Below the pieces are notes generated by a model. That model was not told the DNA's origin. It made no database searches and was given only the letters and a program-made list of their open reading frames with translations. This document shows, in pieces, positions 34,995-43,653 of a stretch of 64,000 nucleotides of DNA (positions are counted from its first letter, which is position 1; each line of letters opens with the position of its first letter). Source of the stretch: Methylocystis silviterrae. Lineage in GTDB: Bacteria > Pseudomonadota > Alphaproteobacteria > Rhizobiales > Beijerinckiaceae. The position numbers and the translations under genes were made by a program. Where the stretch lies: NCBI RefSeq assembly GCF_013350005.1, contig NZ_JABVWW010000003.1, forward strand, positions 1 through 64,000. The letters are read 5' to 3'.

Positions 34995-35998
34995 GCGCGG
35001 GCGCCTTCAACATACTATGGCTTCAGGCCGGAAGTTGCGGCGGCTGCACCATGTCCATGCTTGAACATGGCTCGGGCGGATGGTTTCGCGAGCTGGACAC
35101 GCTCGGCGTCAACCTCCTCTGGCATCCAAGCGTCAGCGAGGAGACCGGAACGGAAGCGCGCGTCGTTCTGGAGCGCGTCGAGGCCGGGGAAACGCCGCTT
35201 CACGCGCTTTGCATCGAAGGCGCGATTCTCTGCGGACCCGACGGAACGGGTTTCTTCAATCGTCTCGCCGGCACGGGACGCGCCATGCTCGATTGGGCGC
35301 GCGCTCTCGCCGCCAAAGCGGATTATTGCGTCGCCATTGGCTCCTGCGCGACCTTTGGCGGCGTTCCCGCCGCCGATCCCGATCCGACTGACGCCGTCGG
35401 TCTGCAATATCGCAAGGCCGTGGCGGGCGGGGCGCTCGGCGCCGATTATCGATCGCGGCGCGGTCTGCCCGTCATCAATATCGCGGGCTGCGCGCCCCAT
35501 CCCGGCTGGATCATGGAGACGCTCGCGGCGCTGGCGCTGGACGTTCTGACGGCGGACGATCTTGACGCCCTCGGACGGCCGAAATTCTATGTCGATCATC
35601 TCGCGCATCACGGATGCAGCCGCAACGAATTTTATGAATTCAAGGCGAGCGCGGAGACTTTGTCGCAGCGCGGCTGTCTGATGGAGCATCTTGGCTGCAA
35701 GGCGACGCAGGCTGCTGGCGACTGCAATCAGCGCGGCTGGAACGGTTCCGGCTCCTGCACCAAAGGCGGCTTCGCCTGTATCGCCTGCACGTCTCCCGGC
35801 TTCGAGGACATTCGCGACTATCACCGCACGCCGAAAATCGGCGGCGTGCCCATAGGGCTGCCGCTCGACATGCCGAAGGCCTGGTTCATGGCGCTCGCGG
35901 CCTTGTCGAAATCGGCGACGCCGCAGCGGGTGCGTAAGAACGCCACGGCCGATCATGTCGTCGTGCCGCCGCGCGGCGCGAGAAGGCCAAAGGAATGA
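34991..35998 (+). CDS. hoxB: Regulatory [NiFe]-hydrogenase small subunit HoxB/HupU
   Basis: Electron-transfer subunit of the cytoplasmic H2 sensor. It starts directly with NILWLQAGSCGGCTMSMLEH (Cys16 and Cys19 begin the proximal cluster) and has no Tat signal and no C-terminal anchor, as expected for a sensor. Further cluster cysteines occur in IGSCATFGG, AGCAPHPGW, HHGCSRNEFYEF, CLMEHLGCK and GGFACIACTSPGF. 335 residues, normal for HupU. The extra cysteines of the oxygen-tolerant HupS are absent here. Confidence 0.94.
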   Translation: MSAGAFNILWLQAGSCGGCTMSMLEHGSGGWFRELDTLGVNLLWHPSVSEETGTEARVVLERVEAGETPLHALCIEGAILCGPDGTGFFNRLAGTGRAMLDWARALAAKADYCVAIGSCATFGGVPAADPDPTDAVGLQYRKAVAGGALGADYRSRRGLPVINIAGCAPHPGWIMETLAALALDVLTADDLDALGRPKFYVDHLAHHGCSRNEFYEFKASAETLSQRGCLMEHLGCKATQAAGDCNQRGWNGSGSCTKGGFACIACTSPGFEDIRDYHRTPKIGGVPIGLPLDMPKAWFMALAALSKSATPQRVRKNATADHVVVPPRGARRPKE

Positions 35999-37446
35999 CG
36001 CGGCTTCTCGTCGGCCCCTTCAATCGCGTCGAGGGAGATCTCGAAGTGTCGCTCGACATCAAGGACGACGCGATCGCTTCGGCGCGCGTGACGACGCCGC
36101 TCTATCGCGGCTTCGAGCAAATCCTCGTCGGCCGCCCGGCGGTGGACGCTCTCGCCATCGCGCCGCGCATCTGCGGCATTTGCTCCGTCTCTCAATCCAT
36201 GGCGGCCGCGGCGGCGCTGCGCGCGCTTTATGGCGTCGCGCCCGCGCGTAATGGGATCGTCGCGGCCAATCTCGCGCATGCGGCTGAGAACATGGCCGAT
36301 CATCTCACGCATTTTTATATTTTCTTCATGCCGGATTTCGCGCGCGCGCAATATGCGGGACAGGCCTGGCATGAGGCCGCCATGCGCCGCTTCAAGGCGA
36401 TCGAAGGCGCGGCGGCGAACGAGGTTCTGCAGGCGCGCCGGCGTCTTCTCGAAATCATGGGGATACTCGCCGGCAAATGGCCGCATAGTCTCGCCTTTCA
36501 GCCGGGCGGAACGACATGCGCCGTCGATCTTGGGCAGAAGGCGCAGCTCGTCGCAATCGCTCGCGACTTTCGTCGCTTTCTTGAAGCCTCGGTGTTCGCG
36601 GCCCCGCTTGAGGCGCCCCTTGACCTCAAGACGCCCGAGGAATTGGAACGCTTTTGCGAAGGACGGGGCGCGGATGGCGATTTCGCCGCCTTCTGCCGCA
36701 TCGCGCGCGCGCTTGATCTCGAAAATCTGGGCCGCGCCGCCAATCCTTTGATGAGCTATGGCGCCTATCGCGACGAGACAGGCGCTTTTCTGAACGCGGG
36801 CGTGTTCGATCCCCTCAACGGCGCGCTGTCCCCGCTTGACGCGCGTGCGATCCGCGAAGACGTGTCGCACGCCTATATGCGTGACGGGCCGGAAGAGCCG
36901 TCACTCGCGCGTACCGAGCCCTTTGTCGATAAGCCCGACGCATACTCTTTTGCGAAGGCGCCACGTCTTCACGGGCGTCCGGCGGAGGTCGGCGCGATCG
37001 CGCGGCTGGCGGTCCATGGCCATCCGCTTGTGCGCGCCCTTCTTGAGCGTTCGCGTGCCTCTAATGTTTTCGTGCGCGTCGTCGCGCGCCTCATCGAGCT
37101 TGCGATGGTGGCGGAGGCGGCCGAAGGCTGGGCGAAGGCGCTGGCGCTGAACGAGCCTTTCTGCGCCTCGGCGCCCCAGGAAGCGGACGGCGACGGCGTT
37201 GGCCTCGTCGAAGCCGCCCGAGGCTCGCTCGGACATTGGCTTGGCGCACAGAAGGGAAAGATCCGCGCCTATCAAATCATCGCGCCGACGACGTGGAATT
37301 TCTCGCCGCGCGACGCTTCCGGCGTGGCCGGTCCGGTCGAGCAGGCGCTCGTCGGCGCGCCGCTCGAAGGCCATGGCGCGCGCGCCGCTTCCGTGCAGCA
37401 TGTGATCCGTTCCTTTGATCCCTGCATGGTCTGCACGGCGCATTGA
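35995..37446 (+). CDS. hoxC: Regulatory [NiFe]-hydrogenase large subunit HoxC/HupV
   Basis: H2-binding subunit of the sensor. The nickel ligands are in RICGIC (Cys60, Cys63) and DPCMVC (Cys477, Cys480). The protein ends CTAH, so there is no C-terminal peptide to cleave, which is diagnostic for regulatory hydrogenases that mature without a protease. FNRVEGDLEV, PTTWNFSPRD and other large-subunit blocks are present. 483 residues. It overlaps hoxB by four bases and ends the first hydrogenase transcription block. Confidence 0.94.
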   Translation: MTRLLVGPFNRVEGDLEVSLDIKDDAIASARVTTPLYRGFEQILVGRPAVDALAIAPRICGICSVSQSMAAAAALRALYGVAPARNGIVAANLAHAAENMADHLTHFYIFFMPDFARAQYAGQAWHEAAMRRFKAIEGAAANEVLQARRRLLEIMGILAGKWPHSLAFQPGGTTCAVDLGQKAQLVAIARDFRRFLEASVFAAPLEAPLDLKTPEELERFCEGRGADGDFAAFCRIARALDLENLGRAANPLMSYGAYRDETGAFLNAGVFDPLNGALSPLDARAIREDVSHAYMRDGPEEPSLARTEPFVDKPDAYSFAKAPRLHGRPAEVGAIARLAVHGHPLVRALLERSRASNVFVRVVARLIELAMVAEAAEGWAKALALNEPFCASAPQEADGDGVGLVEAARGSLGHWLGAQKGKIRAYQIIAPTTWNFSPRDASGVAGPVEQALVGAPLEGHGARAASVQHVIRSFDPCMVCTAH

Positions 37447-37575
37447 GGCGGCTGGCAAGCGCCTTTCCGGCGATTGAAAATCGACTAGCCGCTCTCGCGC
37501 GAAAATTCTCATCGAGACGCGCCTCGAACTCTCCTAACTTATTGGAATTAAATCAATTTCAATCAGCCAGCGCGC

Positions 37576-37592
37576 TTGGCCCGGACCTTGCT
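37576..37592 (+). promoter_or_regulatory. Sigma-54 (-24/-12) promoter for hupSLCD
   Basis: TTGGCCCGGACCTTGCT: GG at 37578-37579 and GC at 37590-37591 separated by ten bases; differs from TTGGCACG-N4-TTGCW at one core position. Transcription would start near 37604, about 60 bases before hupS. The AT-rich tract at 37535-37570 could hold an IHF site but no good consensus match was found. Likely activated by HoxA. Confidence 0.78.
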
Positions 37593-37662
37593 CACCCTTT
37601 GAAAACAAAGCGCGACGCGAGATCGCGACGAAGGGACGAAGACGCCATCAGGAGGAGCGGGA

Positions 37663-38745
37663 ATGGCCGCAATCGAGACTTTTTACGACGTCATTCGCCG
37701 ACAGGGAGTGACGCGCAGAAGCTTCACGAAATTTTGCAGCCTGACCGCCGCCAGTCTCGGCATGGGTCCGATCGGCGCCGCGAAGATCGCCAACGCGCTC
37801 GAAACCAAGGAGCGTACGCCCGTCATTTGGATGCATGGGCTCGAATGCACCTGCTGTTCGGAAAGCTTCATCCGCTCGGCGCATCCGCTGGTCAAAGACG
37901 TCGTTCTGTCGATGATCTCGCTCGATTACGACGATACGATCATGGCCGCCGCCGGCCATCAGGCAGAAGCGATCCTCCAAGAGACGAAAGAGAAATACAA
38001 AGGCAAATATATTCTCGCCGTCGAGGGCAATCCGCCGCTCAATGAAGGCGGCATGTTCTGCATCGACGGCGGCAAGCCTTTCGTCGAAAAGTTGAAATGG
38101 ATGGCGGAGGACGCCATGGCGATCATCGCCTGGGGCGCCTGCGCCTCTTGGGGTTGCGTGCAGGCGGCGAAACCCAATCCGACGCAGGCGACGCCGATCG
38201 ACAAAGTCATCCACGACAAGCCGATCATCAAGGTGCCGGGGTGCCCGCCGATCGCCGAGGTCATGACCGGCGTCGTTACTTATATTACGACCTTCGGCAG
38301 ATTGCCCGAACTCGACCGGCAAGGCCGGCCGAACATGTTCTATTCGCAGCGCATCCATGACAAATGCTACCGCCGTCCGCATTTCGACGCCGGCCAGTTC
38401 GTCGAGCAATGGGACGACGAAAGCGCCCGCAAAGGCCATTGCCTCTATAAAATGGGCTGCAAGGGGCCGACGACCTATAACGCCTGTTCGACGGTGCGCT
38501 GGAACGGCGGCGTGTCTTTCCCCATCCAGTCGGGCCATGGCTGCATTGGCTGTTCGGAAGACGGCTTCTGGGACAAGGGGCCCTTCTATGAACGGTTGAC
38601 CAATATACATCAATTCGGCGTCGAGAAGAACGCGGATGAGATTGGGCTTGCGGCTGCCGGCGTCGTCGGCGCGGCGGTCGTGACGCATGCAGCGGCGACC
38701 GCGGTTAAGCGTATCGTCTCGAAGAACAACGATCATTCGGCCTGA
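37663..38745 (+). CDS. hupS: Oxygen-tolerant uptake [NiFe]-hydrogenase small subunit
   Basis: Carries electrons from the active site to cytochrome b. Residues 18-23 RRSFTK form the Tat export motif and the mature protein starts near residue 46. Cysteines 62, 64, 65, 160, 165 and 194 match the six-cysteine proximal cluster of Ralstonia MBH (17, 19, 20, 115, 120, 149), including the two extra ones that convey oxygen tolerance (group 1d). Distal and medial ligands lie around 232-297. A C-terminal hydrophobic helix (residues ~327-348) anchors it on the periplasmic side. AGGAGG precedes ATG 37663. Confidence 0.95.
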   Translation: MAAIETFYDVIRRQGVTRRSFTKFCSLTAASLGMGPIGAAKIANALETKERTPVIWMHGLECTCCSESFIRSAHPLVKDVVLSMISLDYDDTIMAAAGHQAEAILQETKEKYKGKYILAVEGNPPLNEGGMFCIDGGKPFVEKLKWMAEDAMAIIAWGACASWGCVQAAKPNPTQATPIDKVIHDKPIIKVPGCPPIAEVMTGVVTYITTFGRLPELDRQGRPNMFYSQRIHDKCYRRPHFDAGQFVEQWDDESARKGHCLYKMGCKGPTTYNACSTVRWNGGVSFPIQSGHGCIGCSEDGFWDKGPFYERLTNIHQFGVEKNADEIGLAAAGVVGAAVVTHAAATAVKRIVSKNNDHSA

Positions 38746-38768
38746 CGCCGCTCTCCAGGACAATAGCC

Positions 38769-40640
38769 ATGACGCAGCAGCGCATCTCGCAAAATCGCGC
38801 GGACCAAGTAGCTCAAGCAGCCGCGCCCGCCGTCGCCGCAACGGCTTCCGCCGGAGTCGACACGCCCAACGGCTTCAGGCTCGACAACAGCGGCAAGCGC
38901 GTCGTCGTCGATCCCGTGACGCGCATCGAAGGCCATTTGCGCGTCGAAGTGAATGTCGACTCCGACAATGTCATCCGCAATGCGGTCTCGACCGGAACGA
39001 TGTGGCGCGGCATCGAAGTGATCCTGAAGAATCGCGACCCGCGCGACGCCTGGGCCTTCACCGAGCGGATTTGCGGCGTTTGCACCGGCACCCATGCGCT
39101 CACCTCGGTGCGCGCAGTTGAAGACGCGCTCGGGATCGCCATCCCGGAGAACGCCAATTCGATCCGCAATCTCATGCAGCTCGCACTGCAGGTGCACGAT
39201 CACATCGTGCATTTCTATCACCTTCATGCGCTCGACTGGGTCGATGTGGTTTCGGCGCTGAGCGCCGATCCGAAGGCCACTTCCGCTCTCGCGCAATCGA
39301 TTTCGAGCTGGCCGCTGTCCTCCCCCGGCTATTACAAGGACTTGCAAACGCGCCTGAAAAAGTTTGTCGAGTCCGGCCAGCTCGGTCCCTTCAAGAACGG
39401 CTATTGGGGCAGCAAGGCCTATCGGCTGCCGCCCGAAGCCAATCTGATGGCTGTCGCGCATTATCTCGAGGCGCTCGACTTCCAAAAGGAGATCGTGAAA
39501 ATCCATACGATCTTCGGCGGCAAGAATCCGCATCCCAATTGGCTCGTCGGCGGCGTTCCATGCGCGATCAATATTGACGGAATCGGCGCGGTCGGCGCGA
39601 TCAATATGGAGCGTCTAAACCTTGTCGACGGCATCATCGATCAACTGATCGAATTCAACGACAAGGTCTATATCCCCGACATCATGGCCATCGGCTCCTT
39701 CTATAAGGACTGGCTCTATGGCGGCGGCCTCTCCGGCAAATCCGTGCTTGCCTATGGAGACGTGCCGGAACACGCCAACGACTATACGGACAAGAACCTG
39801 CTCTTGCCGCGCGGCGCGATCATCAACGGCAAGCTCGACGAGATCCATCCCGTCGATCATCGCGATCCAGAGGAGATACAGGAGTTTGTGACGCACTCCT
39901 GGTATAAATACGGCGACGAAACCAAGGGCCTGCATCCCTGGGACGGCGTCACCGAGCCGCACTACGAACTCGGACCGAACGCCAAAGGCACGAAAACCAA
40001 TATCATCGAGCTCGACGAAGGCGGCAAATATTCCTGGATCAAGGCGCCGCGCTGGCGCGGTCACGCAATGGAAGTCGGCCCGCTGGCGCGCTGGGTGGTC
40101 GGCTATGCGCAGGGCAAGCCGCAATTCAAGGAGCCGGTCGAGAAAGTGCTGCACGATCTCGGGCTGCCCACTTCCGCGCTCTTCTCGACGCTTGGCCGCA
40201 CGGCGGCGCGCGCGCTCGAGAGCCAGTGGGCCGGCTATCAGATGCGGCATTTCTTCGACAAGCTGATCGCCAATATCAAGGCCGGCGATCTTGCGACCGC
40301 CAATGTCGAGAAGTGGGAGCCCAAAAGCTGGCCCAAAGAAACAAAGGGCGTCGGCTTCACCGAGGCGCCGCGCGGCGCGCTGGCGCATTGGATCAAGATC
40401 AAGGACGGCAAGATCGACAATTACCAATGCGTCGTGCCGACCACATGGAACGGCTCGCCGCGCGATCCCGCCGGCAATATCGGCGCCTTCGAGGCTTCGC
40501 TGATGAACACGCCGATGGTCGATCCCGCGCAGCCGCTCGAAATCCTGCGCACGATCCACTCCTTCGATCCCTGTCTCGCCTGTTCGACGCATGTGATGAG
40601 CGAGGACGGACAAGAGATGGCGAAGGTGCAGGTGCGCTAA
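38769..40640 (+). CDS. hupL: Uptake [NiFe]-hydrogenase large subunit
   Basis: Bears the NiFe centre that oxidises H2. The nickel ligands are in RICGVC (Cys102, Cys105) and DPCLAC (Cys602, Cys605). HupD should cut after His608, releasing the 15-residue tail starting VMSEDG. It carries about 35 extra Ala/Gln-rich residues before the conserved [23 protein letters not shown]. The rest tracks HoxG of membrane-bound group 1d enzymes closely. It has no signal of its own and is exported with HupS. 623 residues. Confidence 0.95.
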   Translation: MTQQRISQNRADQVAQAAAPAVAATASAGVDTPNGFRLDNSGKRVVVDPVTRIEGHLRVEVNVDSDNVIRNAVSTGTMWRGIEVILKNRDPRDAWAFTERICGVCTGTHALTSVRAVEDALGIAIPENANSIRNLMQLALQVHDHIVHFYHLHALDWVDVVSALSADPKATSALAQSISSWPLSSPGYYKDLQTRLKKFVESGQLGPFKNGYWGSKAYRLPPEANLMAVAHYLEALDFQKEIVKIHTIFGGKNPHPNWLVGGVPCAINIDGIGAVGAINMERLNLVDGIIDQLIEFNDKVYIPDIMAIGSFYKDWLYGGGLSGKSVLAYGDVPEHANDYTDKNLLLPRGAIINGKLDEIHPVDHRDPEEIQEFVTHSWYKYGDETKGLHPWDGVTEPHYELGPNAKGTKTNIIELDEGGKYSWIKAPRWRGHAMEVGPLARWVVGYAQGKPQFKEPVEKVLHDLGLPTSALFSTLGRTAARALESQWAGYQMRHFFDKLIANIKAGDLATANVEKWEPKSWPKETKGVGFTEAPRGALAHWIKIKDGKIDNYQCVVPTTWNGSPRDPAGNIGAFEASLMNTPMVDPAQPLEILRTIHSFDPCLACSTHVMSEDGQEMAKVQVR

Positions 40641-40651
40641 AGGAGGGGTTC

Positions 40652-41371
40652 ATGACCGACATTTCGCGCATCGATGTCGCCGATTCTCATGGCGAGAGGG
40701 TCGTGTCGCAGCCGACCGTCTATGTCTATGAGGCGCCGGTGCGGCTCTGGCATTGGCTCAACGCCCTCGCCATCTTGGTTCTGATCGTCACCGGCTATCT
40801 GATCGGCTCTCCCTTGCCGACCGTCGCCGGCGAGGCGTCGCAGCATTTCGTCATGGGCTACATCCGCTTCGCCCATTTCACCGCGGGCCAGATCATGGCC
40901 GTCGGCTTTCTGCTGCGCGGCTATTGGGCTTTCATGGGCAACGAGCATTCGCGGCAGATCTATTATGTGCCGGTTTGGCGCGCCTCCTTCTGGAAAGAAC
41001 TCGCGCATGAAATCCGCTGGTACGCCTTCCTTGAAAAGGCGCCCAAGAAATATGTCGGCCATAATCCGTTGGCGCAGACGGCGATGTTCGCCATGTATAC
41101 GCTAATGTCGGCGTTCATGATCGTCACGGGCTTCGCGCTCTATTCGGAAGGAGAAGGCGCCGACAGTTGGGAGGCGAAGCTCTTCGGCTGGGTCTTCTAT
41201 ATCTGGCCCAACAGCCAGGAAGTGCACACTTGGCATCACCTCGGCATGTATGTGATCGTCACTTTCATCATCATCCACATCTACGCGGCCGTGCGCGAAG
41301 ACATCATGTCGCGCCAGAGCATCATCTCGTCGATGGTCTCGGGCGAACGTCATTTCAAGGATGGAGCCTGA
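40652..41371 (+). CDS. hupC: Hydrogenase cytochrome b subunit
   Basis: Di-heme membrane cytochrome that anchors HupSL and passes electrons to quinone. 239 residues with four hydrophobic segments. Heme-ligand histidines are seen in RLWHWLNALAI (helix 1), MGYIRFAHFTAGQIM (helix 2) and the final pair TWHHLGMYVIVTFIIIHIYAAVRED (helix 4). AGGAGGGG lies before ATG 40652, 11 bases after the hupL stop. Same family as HoxZ/HyaC. Confidence 0.94.
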   Translation: MTDISRIDVADSHGERVVSQPTVYVYEAPVRLWHWLNALAILVLIVTGYLIGSPLPTVAGEASQHFVMGYIRFAHFTAGQIMAVGFLLRGYWAFMGNEHSRQIYYVPVWRASFWKELAHEIRWYAFLEKAPKKYVGHNPLAQTAMFAMYTLMSAFMIVTGFALYSEGEGADSWEAKLFGWVFYIWPNSQEVHTWHHLGMYVIVTFIIIHIYAAVREDIMSRQSIISSMVSGERHFKDGA

Positions 41372-41374
41372 TCT

Positions 41375-41965
41375 GTGACGCGGCGCGTTCTCATCCTTGG
41401 CATCGGCAACATCCTTTGGGGAGATGAAGGTTTTGGCGTGCGCGCGGTAGAGGCGTTTCACCGTCGCTACGCCCTTCCGGAACACGTCACAGTTCTCGAC
41501 GGCGGAACGCAAGGGCTTTATCTCGTGCAATTTGTCCGCGAAGCCGATGACCTTCTGGTTTTCGACGCGATCGATTACGGCCTTGCGCCCGGAACGCTGA
41601 AGATCGTGCGTGACGGCGAAGTGCCGAAATTCACCGGTTCAAAAAAGATGAGCCTGCATCAGACCGGCTTTCAGGAAGTGCTGAGCGCCGCCGATCTCCT
41701 TGGCGATTATCCTTCGCGCCTCGCGCTCGTCGGCTGCCAGCCGCTCGATCTCGAAAACTGGGGCGGTCCGCTCACCGAGCCGGTGCGCGGCGCGATCGAC
41801 GCCGCTGTCACGGCGGCGCATGACATCCTGCTGGAATGGGGCGTCGATTGCGTCCGGCGCGCCGAACCGCTGTCGCCGGAACTGGCGCTGTTAAAGCATG
41901 ACATCGATCATCAGAGCTATGAGAGCCGGAGAGGCGTCAACGCTGCCGGCGAATGGAGGGATTGA
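41375..41965 (+). CDS. hupD: Hydrogenase maturation endopeptidase
   Basis: Nickel-dependent protease that removes the C-terminal peptide of HupL. GTG start three bases after hupC. LGIGNILWGDEGFG contains Glu18; Asp64 (VFDAIDYG) and His95 (MSLHQTG) complete the metal-sensing triad at the spacing known from HyaD (16, 62, 93). VGCQPLDLENWGGPLTEPV is typical of the family. 196 residues with a polar tail. Confidence 0.94.
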   Translation: MTRRVLILGIGNILWGDEGFGVRAVEAFHRRYALPEHVTVLDGGTQGLYLVQFVREADDLLVFDAIDYGLAPGTLKIVRDGEVPKFTGSKKMSLHQTGFQEVLSAADLLGDYPSRLALVGCQPLDLENWGGPLTEPVRGAIDAAVTAAHDILLEWGVDCVRRAEPLSPELALLKHDIDHQSYESRRGVNAAGEWRD

Positions 41966-41966
41966 C

Positions 41967-42194
41967 ATGAGCTTCCTGCGAATGATCCTCGTCGCGGCGG
42001 CGCTCGCGCCTGTCATGGCGGAGGCGCATCCGGGCGCGCATCCATATGGGCTCGCCGAGAGCCTCACGCATATCGCCACCCAGTCTGATCACCTTCTCGC
42101 GCTTGCCGTCGCTTTCGGCTGGATTTCCATCGTCGCGACGGGCGCGCTTGGCGTCGCCTATGCGAGCCGCAAGGCTTTGCGCGCGCACGACTGA
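41967..42194 (+). CDS. Small HupE-like membrane protein (75 residues)
   Basis: Starts one base after the hupD stop, in the place hupE holds in Rhizobium hup clusters. A signal peptide (MSFLRMILVAAALAPVMAEA) is followed by HPGAHPYGLAESLTHIATQSDHLLALAVAFGWISI. The DHLLALAVAFGW segment resembles the DHxLAMxAVGLW first-helix signature of HupE/UreJ nickel permeases. The remaining helices are missing, leaving two hydrophobic segments at most. Either a truncated hupE or a genuine mini-protein that assists nickel entry or hydrogenase assembly. Too short for confident family assignment. Confidence 0.65.
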   Translation: MSFLRMILVAAALAPVMAEAHPGAHPYGLAESLTHIATQSDHLLALAVAFGWISIVATGALGVAYASRKALRAHD

Positions 42195-42216
42195 AGCATC
42201 GGACGGACGGATTCCC

Positions 42217-42582
42217 ATGTGCCTTGGCGTTCCGATGCGCGTGATCGACGGCGACGACATGTCGGCGCTCTGCGAAGGCGCCGGCCGCACCGAGCGCATT
42301 TCCATGCTGCTTATCGGCGCGCAGCCTCCCGGCGCGCATGTGCTCGTTCATCTCGGCACGGCGATGCGCGTGCTTGAGGAAGAAGAAGCCGCTCTGATCA
42401 CGGCCGCGCTCAAAGGCCTTGACGCGGCGCTCGCCGGACGGACCTTCGAAGCGCATTTCGCCGATCTTATCGACCGCGAGCCGCAATTGCCCGCCCATCT
42501 GGTGCGGTCCGACGAACCCGATCGTGATGTTCCAGCACCGAAACAACCCGTATCAGAATCATCGTCCACGCAGGCGAGTTAA
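42217..42582 (+). CDS. hupF: HupF (HypC-family hydrogenase chaperone)
   Basis: Begins MCLGVPMRVIDGDD, the HypC/HupF signature with functional Cys2, and continues GAHVLVHLGTAMRVLEEEEA. At 121 residues it is longer than HypC, with a C-terminal extension ending in a polar SESSSTQAS tail, as typical for HupF. It protects or stabilises HupL during maturation, particularly in air. Last gene of the hydrogenase block. Confidence 0.88.
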   Translation: MCLGVPMRVIDGDDMSALCEGAGRTERISMLLIGAQPPGAHVLVHLGTAMRVLEEEEAALITAALKGLDAALAGRTFEAHFADLIDREPQLPAHLVRSDEPDRDVPAPKQPVSESSSTQAS

Positions 42583-42676
42583 GTTTGCGCTTCGAAAAGA
42601 TATTGCTCTTCGTCGCGCTCCGATCGCCATGCCACTCGGCCAGCATCGATCTCGCACTCGCAGGACATGGATTGCT

Positions 42677-43636
42677 TTACACCTTCCGAAACTGGCTCGA
42701 TCCGCATTTTGACAGCGCCTTCCACCAGGGAATTTGATTCTGCGCAATGTGCAGACCTGCTGCCTCACTAACAAGTCCACCATGCGCATAAAGCACGATC
42801 GGGAGGGTCTTGCCGGCAGGTAGCGAGTGAAGCATGGCAGGCAAATGGTGCGAAAAGATGCGCGTCACCTGTTCCGCCGAACTCGAATAGGCGCCGCCAG
42901 CGGCGAATCTGCCATTCCAAATGTTAATCACATGCGGCTGCAGAATGTCGGGATCCAATTCTCCACCCCGCATAGCGCTGTCGCGTCGCGCCAGCTTGCA
43001 GCAGTTAGGTTCATGCAAATGTATATGCGCATCAGTCTGCGGGGCCGCTCCGAGCCAGTCGCGCAAAGCCGTGCGACTTGGACCTGACTGGCTGCGGCGC
43101 GCGCGGGGTAGCGCAGTTCCTCGGAAGGCGCGGACAGCGACGACAATCTCCGGATAGGAAATTCCAGATCCCGGGCAGGTCTTGGATATGCCCAGCATAT
43201 TGTGGAATTGCACGGACTCCGGCGCTAGCTCGAACCGGTCCTGAACTAGCGCAATGACACGTAGCGTCGCTTCTCGTTGAACCCCGTCGAACTTTTCCTT
43301 CCCATCGTCGAAGTCGCCAACGACGCTCACCATGAACGGTCCTGCCTTAGCATCACCGTTGCGCCCGCTCGCCGAAGCGGGCGGCGCATCCCAATGGCGG
43401 CCCGTCCAGATCATGCCTTCGGGGTCGATCGTGATGTGCTGCGCGATATCGGACCAGCCCTTCTCTTCCGTGTCGCGCCGCCACATCTCTTCGATCGAGG
43501 CGCGCCCTTCGAAGGCCGCATGATTCGGCCCCCATGTATGATGCATATGCACTTCGATGATGGAGCGACGCCGGTTTGGAAACCAGTCGTCGAGGAGCCG
43601 CTTGAACTCATGAATATCGATTCGATGGAATGGCAT
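42677..43636 (-). CDS. Amidase/PGRP-domain protein, probably C-terminally truncated
   Basis: The N-terminal half resembles an N-acetylmuramoyl-L-alanine amidase type 2/PGRP fold: EVHMHHTWGPNH, DIAQHITIDPEGMIWTGRHW, FMVSVVGDFDDG and FHNMLGISKTCPGSGISY, with candidate zinc ligands His33, the later FHN His and Cys. The C-terminal part shows TLPIVLYAHGGLVSEAAGL, like the start of an alpha/beta-hydrolase-type domain, but the frame ends 30 residues later (SSQFRKV). Substrate unknown. No signal peptide. It converges with hupF and may be unrelated to either neighbour. Confidence 0.6.
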   Translation of the reverse strand: MPFHRIDIHEFKRLLDDWFPNRRRSIIEVHMHHTWGPNHAAFEGRASIEEMWRRDTEEKGWSDIAQHITIDPEGMIWTGRHWDAPPASASGRNGDAKAGPFMVSVVGDFDDGKEKFDGVQREATLRVIALVQDRFELAPESVQFHNMLGISKTCPGSGISYPEIVVAVRAFRGTALPRARRSQSGPSRTALRDWLGAAPQTDAHIHLHEPNCCKLARRDSAMRGGELDPDILQPHVINIWNGRFAAGGAYSSSAEQVTRIFSHHLPAMLHSLPAGKTLPIVLYAHGGLVSEAAGLHIAQNQIPWWKALSKCGSSQFRKV

Positions 43637-43653
43637 CTCTTCATCTCAAAACG

